A stretch of 6,918 nucleotides of DNA from Chloroflexota bacterium. Lineage in GTDB: Bacteria; Chloroflexota; Dehalococcoidia; Lucifugimonadales; UBA3495. A program made the translations under genes and the position numbers. The DNA is taken from positions 1-6,918 of the forward strand of contig JAPPJA010000227.1 in NCBI GenBank assembly GCA_028874675.1, written 5' to 3'. Below, in pieces: positions 1 to 5,803 of this stretch (position 1 is the first letter of the stretch; the number at the start of each line of letters is the position of its first letter). The notes under the pieces were generated by a model. That model saw only the letters and a program-made list of their open reading frames with translations. It searched no databases and was not told where the DNA came from.

Positions 1-1295
1 CTATCATCCTTGATGATCATGGCGTACTGCGCGGCGCTCTCGGCGGGAACGCCGTTGGCATATGCCGCAACCACCGAGCGCAGCGCGTCGTAGGGCAGAG
101 TATTAATGGATGGTTCCACCGAAACGGGCGCCGGCTCTATCTCCACCTCAAACAAGTCGGGCCGTTGCACCACCGCCAACACCCGGCGGGTGGGCAGGTC
201 CCATGTTTGGGGCGCCACTTGCTCTCCCCCCTGGGATTCGATGAATTCCTCAAGACCCGGGTTGATGTCAAATTCAGCATAGGAACCTATGGAGACGGTT
301 ACCCTGTCCGGAACGGAAAGCCCCTCAGCCTGCCTTTGCAGCAGACCCCACAAGTAGGGGTCTATGTGCGTCGTGCCGGGGCCAGGGTCTATCATGACCC
401 GTTGGCCTTGCCTTGATTGGCCGGCGCCTCCCTGGCCCGTGGGACCGGAACTCTCCAACCCGCAGGTTTGGCTGGCACGGATGAATTCCGGTGCTGGCTC
501 CCCCAAGCTGGCGCTCTGCATGACCTCTACCAACCTGGCCGGTCCGCCCAGCGCGTCCAACAGGCAGGCGAACCTGGCACGGTCCCCAGGGGCCATCCCC
601 AGACGCGGCGCGTAGGTCTCCCATTCGGCGTCGCTTAGGCAGGCCACGGAAACGCCCAAGGCAGCCATGCTCAGGGCCAGCGAGTTGGCGGGAGCCTGTC
701 CGGCGACGGAGGGCGCCAGCAGCGCCCGCAGGTCAAGGGATACGAACCCTTCCCGGATGCAGGCGGCGGTTTCCACCTCGAAAGGCTCCACCTGCCCGAC
801 CAGTTGGGTGAGGAAAAGTCGCAGCACGGTATCGTCCTGGAGGCAGTTGACGATGGCCGCTGTGACCTCCGGAGAGCCCCCGGGAGGCGGGTTCGACAGC
901 ATCGCCAACTCGCGGGGTCCCATGCCCTTGTCGCCCAGGCAGGAGCGTTCCCCGAGTGAAAGTTCAGCAAGGAACAGCTGCGGGTCGCCCAGTTTTACCG
1001 GGCGCAGTTCATCCGGCGGCAATCCTTGGCTCTCGACATCCTCGGGCGTGGGCTGGCTGGGGGCAATCACCGCCGCAATTGTCGCAGTCGCTTCAATCGT
1101 GGGAGGGGCAGTCGGCGTCGCCGCCTTGACCGCAGTGTCCATGGTCGCCTGGGCATCCGGTGTGGGCTGTGGATAGGATTCACTTCCACATCCCAACGCC
1201 GCACCTGATAGCAGCCCGGCGGTCGCAATCAGCGCCATGCATCGGACGACGGAGCAAGTTATCAGATGAAACATGGATTTTGATGGAACCTTCAT
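1..1295 (-). CDS. Cysteine-module lipoprotein, C-terminus cut by window edge
   Basis: The reading frame runs open from the start at 1295 to the left edge (431 codons visible, no stop). The N-terminus has basic residues (K2, K6, R18), a hydrophobic core and a lipobox-like A-A-L-G-C ending at Cys36, so the protein is probably exported and lipid-anchored. Residues 37-95 are a Thr/Pro/Ala-rich linker. Residues about 115-280 contain two copies of a three-cysteine module (C119, C151, C179; then C219, C244, C278), with CLxD-type motifs at C119, C151, C219 and C244. A Gly/Gln-rich spacer (280-300) leads to an alpha/beta-looking region. The function is not recognised. An alternative start at 1274 drops seven residues; neither start has a clear ribosome site, and 1295 was chosen because it supplies the basic n-region. 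The third-position GC pattern and the export signal mark this strand, not the overlapping plus-strand frame, as coding. Confidence 0.85.
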   Translation of the reverse strand, partial: MKVPSKSMFHLITCSVVRCMALIATAGLLSGAALGCGSESYPQPTPDAQATMDTAVKAATPTAPPTIEATATIAAVIAPSQPTPEDVESQGLPPDELRPVKLGDPQLFLAELSLGERSCLGDKGMGPRELAMLSNPPPGGSPEVTAAIVNCLQDDTVLRLFLTQLVGQVEPFEVETAACIREGFVSLDLRALLAPSVAGQAPANSLALSMAALGVSVACLSDAEWETYAPRLGMAPGDRARFACLLDALGGPARLVEVMQSASLGEPAPEFIRASQTCGLESSGPTGQGGAGQSRQGQRVMIDPGPGTTHIDPYLWGLLQRQAEGLSVPDRVTVSIGSYAEFDINPGLEEFIESQGGEQVAPQTWDLPTRRVLAVVQRPDLFEVEIEPAPVSVEPSINTLPYDALRSVVAAYANGVPAESAAQYAMIIKDD

Positions 1296-1324
1296 TGCAC
1301 AGACTGCATCTACAGTTAAGGAGG

Positions 1325-1345
1325 GCCGGAGTCTGCGACTCCGGC
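1325..1345 (-). terminator. GC-rich hairpin after the methyltransferase gene
   Basis: GCCGGAGT (1325-1332) and ACTCCGGC (1338-1345) are perfect reverse complements. The C1333-G1337 pair extends the stem to 9 bp around a 3-base loop. It starts 13 bases past the methyltransferase stop and lies about 30 bases upstream of the lipoprotein start. No U-run follows on the minus strand (next bases CCTCCTTAACTG), so it is not a classical intrinsic terminator. It could be an attenuating or mRNA-stabilising hairpin, or a dispersed intergenic palindrome. Confidence 0.4.
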
Positions 1346-1357
1346 GCTATTCCCAAT

Positions 1358-4081
1358 TTATTCCAGGCTACGTCCTGCTTTAGCGTCAGTCACCGAGGGT
1401 TCTCGGGCCAGTTCCCGCCGCAGAGTGGCAACCCATTCGGAGTCAAGGCCCAGAGCCCGACTGACTGCATCGTCGATTTGCCGACGCACCGGGTCGTAGT
1501 GCATCTTTGGAAAGGGCAGCAGGGTTTGGTTCGCCAGCCAGTCGAACCAACCGCCAAGCAGATCCCGTTCTGCGTTGCCGAGCTCCGTGAAATCGGGCGC
1601 CGGCAGGGACCGCAGCGTGTCCAGCGAGAAGGACGGATAGGAAGGAACGCGATTGTCCCGCGCTCCCAGCAGAGATAGCAGGCCGGGCGTGGAGTTCAGG
1701 TACAGGCACAGGGCTTTGATGATTCCCGGGTCGCTCGGCCGGCAGGGAGTCCAGATAGAGCCAACCGCCGGCTCCGTCAGCGTAACTGCGATTACCCGCG
1801 CCAGGTTGAGCCGCAACCGATGGGGCAGAAGCATGGAACTGCGTTGTTCCCAATAACTATCGGCCAGGTGCCGCTTCGCTTCCTTCGGCTCGATGTAAAC
1901 GTCGGTCTGGGCCATCATTGACCGGGTGACGTCCGTCTTGTGGTACCACAAGGCGCGGCGGCCCGACGCGGTGGGCATGTCCGAGTTGGTGTAGGCATCC
2001 CGTATGCGTTGACCCGCCGGCCCGATTTCAGCCAACTGTCCCAGCGGCACGCTCGGAACCGACATGGGATTCCGCTCACTGAGGGTCCGGTAGGCATCCA
2101 CCAGAAAGGGGGAAAGGAAGTTGACGGCAAACCAGTCGCCACGCTCGATGCGCTCTGCCGCAACGTGCTGGAACGTGAAGTCGTGGGAAACGGTCTCTCC
2201 GCTTTCGCCAACCTTTCCGATCCTGGCGGCGGTATCCACCGCCTCCAATGGCGTTGCCGGGTTGCGCGCCAGGTTGATTACCCGAGTCGCAGGCTTGGGA
2301 CCCTCGTCGATCCATCGACGGCAGACCAGTAGAATCTCGCCGATGCTGGTATTCTCCGAAAAGAAGATGCGGTCCGGGTCGTGGGAACTGACAATGGTGT
2401 CGATGTGGAATCGCTGGGCAAGGTACCTCCGTGTCTGAGACGCCGCAGGATTGGTAGCCATTACAGTCGGAAGCACGACCGCCAGGGTGCCACCGTCTTC
2501 CCTCAGTATCTGGTCTCCCATGACCATGAACGCATTGGCGGAGCCGGAGAGCCGGGCGGCTTCCCGGTACGGTTGACCCTCCAGAACCTCTTTCTCCCGC
2601 CGCTTGATGGCCTGCTCTTCTGCCCGGCTGAACTGGTCGTGACGCAGGCTGTCGCGGGTGAAGGGCGGGTTCATGATCACCAGGTCCATCGGCGGGGGAG
2701 GCTCCGAGGTCCCCTGTTCGCTGTCCACCTGACGGGTCGTGGTCGGCCATGCAGCCAGCCGCGCTTGACCGCCAAGAAAATCAAGCGAACCCAAATAGGC
2801 CACGCCGTCGAAAACTCCCAGCATCGCCCGGTGCACGTTCATGCGGTTGAACCTGGTGGACGGTGACAACATGCCCAGGGTGCTTGCCGCCATATGAGTC
2901 GCGGTCAGGTTCACGTCGTATCCCCACAGCACGTCTTCCACCAGCATCAGGCCCAGAGCCTCTTCGTCGTCTGGATCGCCGGAACCGGCGTTGTTCCGCA
3001 GGTCTCGGATGCGTTCCGCCGCCGCCATCAGCAGCGTCCCGGTGCCGCAGGCAGGATCGCAAATTCGCAGGTTGGAGACGGCGTTGGCGTCTACCCAATC
3101 GACCTCGCCCTCCCGCAGGGCCAGCGACGCCAGCAGCACCGCAGCGGCGGTGGAAGTGTAGAAGGAGCCGTCGTAGCGGGCGGTGTCCAGCACCCGGTGG
3201 AAAATGCGCCCCAGCAGGTCGTGGCGCAATCCGGTGACCCGTTCTGAGACCTGAGCTATCACTTCCGCCAAGCCGCGGACGGCCTGACCGGTGTCGGGGT
3301 CTGCCGAGAGCGACGCCAACGCCGCCCGTCCGGTCTCGAACACCGGTCGGTAGTCCACGGCCAGGATTCCGCGCCAGGACTCCCGGAAAGCGTTGATGGT
3401 GGATTCCTGCTCGGCGCACACGTTGGCGCTGGCCGGAGGCCAATCTCCGTCGTAACCGTCCGGGCGTTGCGTGGGGAGATGACCCTGTAGGCGGTGGTGG
3501 AAAAGCGTGGCCGTCGCCACCACCAGCATTCCCCGCTTGGCTGCCACGAAGTACCGGTCGCCTTGCACTTTGCCGTCCGGCCTGGTGGCGGGAAGGTCAA
3601 GCGCTCTCGCCAGGGCTTGGCGCACCGGCGCGGTCAGCCGCTGCACTGCCGCGTCTAAGCCGTCGGACAGCATCTGCGCCGCTATGTCCGCCCCGCTGAG
3701 AGACCTGGGTGTCTGCTGAACGGCATAGGCCAATTGGGACACATCGCCCACGGACCATTCACCCGACGGCTCCCCGGCCTTCACCCGAACCGTCCAGGTC
3801 AGGGTTGCATCGGCCAGGTTGTCCTCCGTAACGCCCTCGGGGTAGCAAACGGCAAAGACGACCGTCGCCAGGCGCTGGCGCAGCCGGGCGTCGGCGTCCT
3901 TGATGGCCTGGGCCTTGCGGTGAAATCCGGTTTCCGCCTCCAGTACCACGCGCAAGCCCTCCACCTCGGCGACGATATCCATACGCCGCCGGCCCGCCCG
4001 CTGCTCAAAGTCGGTGGAGATACCACGTTCGGCAAGCAGAAGAGCCAATGCCCGGTTCTGGAAGTCTTCCTGTTTATTCAT
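1358..4081 (-). CDS. Type IIG-like N6-adenine DNA methyltransferase with N-terminal nuclease-like region
   Basis: A 907-residue protein that probably transfers a methyl group from S-adenosylmethionine to adenine N6 in a specific DNA site. The gamma-class motif order is visible: FYTS (307-310, motif X-like), DPACGTG (342-348, motif I, SAM binding), an acidic D389 in WGYDV, and NPPF (471-474, catalytic motif IV). Residues 1-110 include RRRMDIVAEV and then EAE: D35, E48 and E50 resemble a PD-(D/E)XK nuclease core with Glu in place of the usual Lys, as BamHI uses ExE. Residues about 640-830 resemble HsdS/type IIG target-recognition regions, with an LNSTPG segment (795-800) and a LRSLPAPDF boundary (823-831). 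Length and domain order match one-polypeptide type IIG enzymes such as MmeI. The start codon lacks a good ribosome site. The methyltransferase is sure; the nuclease is an inference, and the protein may only methylate. Confidence 0.9.
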   Translation of the reverse strand: MNKQEDFQNRALALLLAERGISTDFEQRAGRRRMDIVAEVEGLRVVLEAETGFHRKAQAIKDADARLRQRLATVVFAVCYPEGVTEDNLADATLTWTVRVKAGEPSGEWSVGDVSQLAYAVQQTPRSLSGADIAAQMLSDGLDAAVQRLTAPVRQALARALDLPATRPDGKVQGDRYFVAAKRGMLVVATATLFHHRLQGHLPTQRPDGYDGDWPPASANVCAEQESTINAFRESWRGILAVDYRPVFETGRAALASLSADPDTGQAVRGLAEVIAQVSERVTGLRHDLLGRIFHRVLDTARYDGSFYTSTAAAVLLASLALREGEVDWVDANAVSNLRICDPACGTGTLLMAAAERIRDLRNNAGSGDPDDEEALGLMLVEDVLWGYDVNLTATHMAASTLGMLSPSTRFNRMNVHRAMLGVFDGVAYLGSLDFLGGQARLAAWPTTTRQVDSEQGTSEPPPPMDLVIMNPPFTRDSLRHDQFSRAEEQAIKRREKEVLEGQPYREAARLSGSANAFMVMGDQILREDGGTLAVVLPTVMATNPAASQTRRYLAQRFHIDTIVSSHDPDRIFFSENTSIGEILLVCRRWIDEGPKPATRVINLARNPATPLEAVDTAARIGKVGESGETVSHDFTFQHVAAERIERGDWFAVNFLSPFLVDAYRTLSERNPMSVPSVPLGQLAEIGPAGQRIRDAYTNSDMPTASGRRALWYHKTDVTRSMMAQTDVYIEPKEAKRHLADSYWEQRSSMLLPHRLRLNLARVIAVTLTEPAVGSIWTPCRPSDPGIIKALCLYLNSTPGLLSLLGARDNRVPSYPSFSLDTLRSLPAPDFTELGNAERDLLGGWFDWLANQTLLPFPKMHYDPVRRQIDDAVSRALGLDSEWVATLRRELAREPSVTDAKAGRSLE

Positions 4082-4090
4082 GCTTACCGG

Positions 4091-4111
4091 GCGAATCTGT
4101 AACCGATTCGC
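4091..4111 (-). promoter_or_regulatory. Perfect inverted repeat upstream of the methyltransferase start
   Basis: GCGAATC (4091-4097) and GATTCGC (4105-4111) are perfect reverse complements around a 7-base spacer. The element ends 9 bases before the ATG at 4081, inside the 59-base gap after the toxin gene. No T-run follows, so a terminator is unlikely. Its position suits a dimeric repressor operator, or an RNA hairpin that limits translation of the methyltransferase. No controller (C-protein) gene is visible in the window, so the partner is unknown. Confidence 0.4.
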
Positions 4112-4140
4112 AATCCTCTGAGCGGAGCAAATCCGAGCAA

Positions 4141-4557
4141 TCAGCCATCCGGTTCCTCGAAGGGGTTCAGCACCGCAACTCCGGTGGGCACGAAGTCGCG
4201 GACGTTGCGGGTGACCACCGCCAAGTCGCGGTGTAGCGCGATGGCGGCAATCTGAAGGTCCGAATTGGTGTAGCCCAGTTCCGCGTGCAGTAGACCCCAG
4301 CGCCTTGCTGCCGCCTCATCGAACGGAAGTACACGGTATTGGAACGAGGCCGACACTGACTCCAGCCAACGATCCAGCAACTCGGCAAAGGCCGGCTGCT
4401 TCCTGCGCTGCCGGGCTGCGCCATACATTATTTCGCCCACCGTGATCACACTGATGTACAGGTCTTCAGGTGGCTGGACCTGCAACCACCGAATTACCGG
4501 TACGTGTCGCTCCGGTCGTCGCAATGCCGAAACGACCACTGTATCCAGGAGGTACAT
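4141..4557 (-). CDS. vapC: VapC-family PIN-domain toxin
   Basis: A 138-residue protein covering a complete PIN domain, a metal-dependent ribonuclease fold; VapC toxins cut specific RNAs and block translation when not held by their antitoxin. The expected acidic residues are present: D5 in MYLLD, E42 in the VGEI segment, D100 in the NSDLQIAAIAL helix, and D121 in TRNVRDF. The MYLLDT opening and the RNVRDF ending are typical of the VapC/FitB group. Residue 7 is Val where many relatives have Asn (LLDTN), but the acidic set is intact, so it may well be active. The ATG follows the antitoxin TGA directly, with no intergenic base and no strong ribosome site of its own, which implies translational coupling. 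The restriction-modification gene starts 59 bases downstream on the same strand. Confidence 0.93.
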   Translation of the reverse strand: MYLLDTVVVSALRRPERHVPVIRWLQVQPPEDLYISVITVGEIMYGAARQRRKQPAFAELLDRWLESVSASFQYRVLPFDEAAARRWGLLHAELGYTNSDLQIAAIALHRDLAVVTRNVRDFVPTGVAVLNPFEEPDG

Positions 4558-4830
4558 TCAGAAATCTACGGCTTTGGGCGTGTAGTCCCGGGTGCGGGCA
4601 GGCAGCTCGAAGCCGTCGTCGTCGCTGCCCCTGGGAATAGCCAACAGGTGGTCCACGAAGGAGGGGGCTTCCTCAGCAGCGTTTTCGCATAACCGCTGAT
4701 AATCTTCAAAGGCGACCACCACCACGACCGGCTTGCCCCGGCGGGTGACCTCCTGAGGTTCACCGGTCAGAGCGGCGTCCACCACTGCGCTGAATCGGTT
4801 CTTGGCGTCTTGCAGTTGCCAGGTGGTCAT
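4558..4830 (-). CDS. Phd/YefM-family antitoxin
   Basis: A 90-residue antitoxin partner of the adjoining PIN toxin. Residues 1-50 fit the Phd/YefM DNA-binding and dimerisation domain: MTTWQLQDAKNRFSAVVDAAL, then VTRRGKPVVVVVAFEDYQRL. The acidic, probably flexible tail (about 51-90, with GSDDDGFELP) is the usual toxin-neutralising part. In this family the N-terminal domain represses its own promoter, more tightly as a complex with toxin. A strong ribosome site, GGAGG (4836-4840), lies 5 bases before the ATG and fixes the start. The gene ends exactly where the toxin begins, so antitoxin is made first and probably in excess. By partner naming it could be called VapB, but its fold is Phd-like and not AbrB-like. 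Confidence 0.93.
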   Translation of the reverse strand: MTTWQLQDAKNRFSAVVDAALTGEPQEVTRRGKPVVVVVAFEDYQRLCENAAEEAPSFVDHLLAIPRGSDDDGFELPARTRDYTPKAVDF

Positions 4831-4840
4831 TGGAGCCTCC

Positions 4841-4855
4841 GTCTAGTCTGTCTAG
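4841..4855 (-). promoter_or_regulatory. Repeated CTAGAC motif, candidate toxin-antitoxin operator
   Basis: On the minus strand CTAGAC occurs twice, separated by AGA (CTAGAC-AGA-CTAGAC). Each copy contains the self-complementary core CTAG, so the pair also reads as CTAG-5-CTAG, suitable for two antitoxin dimers. It lies between the -10 box and the GGAGG ribosome site, over the expected transcription start. That is where Phd-type antitoxins commonly bind to autoregulate. Binding itself is inferred. Confidence 0.5.
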
Positions 4856-4858
4856 CCC

Positions 4859-4889
4859 ATTATAGCGCACTCATTAAACAAGCCGCCAA
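4859..4889 (-). promoter_or_regulatory. Sigma-70-type promoter for the toxin-antitoxin pair
   Basis: A consensus -10 box TATAAT lies at 4864-4859 on the minus strand. A partial -35 match TTGGCG lies at 4889-4884 with a 19-base spacer, slightly longer than ideal. Transcription would begin near 4852, giving a leader of about 20 bases before the antitoxin ATG. The promoter probably drives antitoxin and toxin, and perhaps the methyltransferase gene beyond. Confidence 0.6.
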
Positions 4890-5263
4890 CTGATGAAACC
4901 ATCCCCGGAACCAACCACGTCGGTTTTTTGTCGTCGCGTGTCCCTGGTCTTTCCCCTCTCCCACGCTCTCCGTCTGTCCGCGACCACAGCACACCCGCAT
5001 CCGGAAGTCCGCCGGCGCCAGCTGTATTGGCCGGGAGACCCGCAGTAGGTTACAGCAGAGCGCCAGGGTTCGGCAGTTCACCCCCAAAACGTTGGAGGCG
5101 GGCACGCTGCCCAGTTCGTCCACCATGGGGTCCAGTAGGGTTCAATAGGCCACGCAGGAAGCAGCCGGCTACGAGGGTCAATTGCGAATTGAGCCGCTTT
5201 ACCTGCCAGATGTGAAGCGACGTTTGGACTAAAGCATTGGGGAGATGACGTAGGTGTGGGCAC
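4890..5263. other. Stretch without a recognisable gene
   Basis: This 374-base stretch between the antitoxin promoter and the next candidate frame holds overlapping short frames on both strands, none with a recognisable domain or a good ribosome site. The plus strand has a pyrimidine-rich run around 4920-4980. An inverted repeat at 5178-5192 is listed separately. The region may be decayed coding sequence, but I cannot assign it to a family. Confidence 0.5.
5178..5192. repeat. Short perfect inverted repeat TCAATT-GCG-AATTGA
   Basis: TCAATT (5178-5183) and AATTGA (5187-5192) are perfect reverse complements around GCG. The element is AT-rich inside GC-rich DNA. It is about 70 bases upstream of the possible plus-strand frame at 5264, so it could be a protein-binding site, but no bound partner is evident. 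Confidence 0.3.
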
Positions 5264-5623
5264 ATGGTAGACTTCATAGACGAGGTGCGAACCAAGTCTA
5301 ACCGCTTTTCCGGTTGTCTCGAGCACCTGGAAACCGAAGTAGTGTTGCCTCTTTCAATGTTGAGGGAGGTTCGATGCAGAATGGAAATACTCGACGACTT
5401 GGACATGCCCGAATGGGAAAAGGTACAAGTCCGGGATGGCACTCCCAACAGTACCTTGCCCGAAGGTCCACGCATAGCCGCCAACCGGTTCCCCACGCAC
5501 TATGAAGTGTTCCGCAAGCTGGAATTTGCTCTAGTACTGGCGGCTCTGGTCAGCCACTCATGTCCTCGTTGCCACATCAGCACAGGGGTACGACCGATAA
5601 GAGGACTGCTTTTCATCCTTTGA
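5264..5623 (+). pseudogene. Possible remnant of a type I restriction N-terminal (HsdR-N-like) gene
   Basis: A 119-codon frame from ATG 5264 to TGA 5621-5623. Its first 33 residues (MVDFIDEVRTKSNRF, then LEHLETE and VVLPLSML) recall the start of HsdR-N-like proteins, which usually read as a D-F-I-D-x-h helix, then TEEATKNALVLPFIQML. Here about seven residues between LETE and VVLP appear to be missing, and the rest (including a CPRCH motif at about residues 99-103) does not continue into the expected nuclease core. No good ribosome site precedes the ATG. I read this as a decayed fragment with an internal deletion. It could instead be an unrelated small hypothetical gene or a chance frame. The resemblance is from memory and covers only a short stretch. 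Confidence 0.3.
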
Positions 5624-5711
5624 CCCGGTGAACTCAACGGCCAACGACCCCATTTGGGATATGAGCGAGTAGGAGCAAGCCAGACTAAGCAATCCGACGC
5701 CTTCCGCGCTC

Positions 5712-5749
5712 GCGGTCGCCATTGCGGCGCCGTACCGGTCGGCGACCGC
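5712..5749. repeat. GC-rich inverted repeat with nested palindromes
   Basis: GCGGTCGCC (5712-5720) and GGCGACCGC (5741-5749) are perfect 9-base reverse complements. The 20-base spacer contains two further palindromes, CGGCGCCG (5725-5732) and ACCGGT (5734-5739). The element ends 54 bases before the start at 5804. It could be a regulatory site or leader structure for that gene. No T-run follows on either strand, so a terminator is unlikely. Confidence 0.4.
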
Positions 5750-5803
5750 CTCTCCCGAGGTGGTCTCAAGGTCAGGGGATAGGGTTGCCTGGACCCGCCA
5801 CCT

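Noticed and set aside
667..1176. Long plus-strand open frame (169 codons) opposite the lipoprotein
   Set aside because: The minus strand here is open to the window edge and encodes a signal peptide, lipobox and repeated cysteine module. The plus-strand product is Ser/Gly/Arg-rich with no domain, as expected of an antisense shadow.
1358..4081. BREX PglX or DISARM methyltransferase
   Set aside because: Those proteins are usually about 1,200 residues and sit beside characteristic partners (for example PglZ, BrxC or DrmA/DrmB-like genes). None is present, and the MmeI-like size and order fit better.
4112..4145. Near-direct repeat of TTGCTCGGA/TTGCTCCG at the end of the toxin gene (minus strand)
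   Set aside because: Only two imperfect short copies, partly within the toxin stop region; compatible with chance.
4913..4929. Plus-strand stem AACC-5-GGTT followed by T residues, terminator-like
   Set aside because: The stem is only 4 bp and no plus-strand gene lies upstream to be terminated.
4860..5126. 88-codon minus-strand frame ending in the antitoxin promoter
   Set aside because: Its end overlaps the -10/-35 region of the toxin-antitoxin pair and its Cys/Arg-rich product matches no family I know.
5369..5380. GGTTCGATGC-like T-loop of a tRNA
   Set aside because: No matching 5-bp T-stem, anticodon arm or acceptor stem can be built around it.
5050..5496. 148-codon minus-strand frame in the gene-poor region
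   Set aside because: No recognisable domain, no good ribosome site, and heavy overlap with other open frames on both strands. I looked for transposase motifs (such as a DDE triad) and could not support any.
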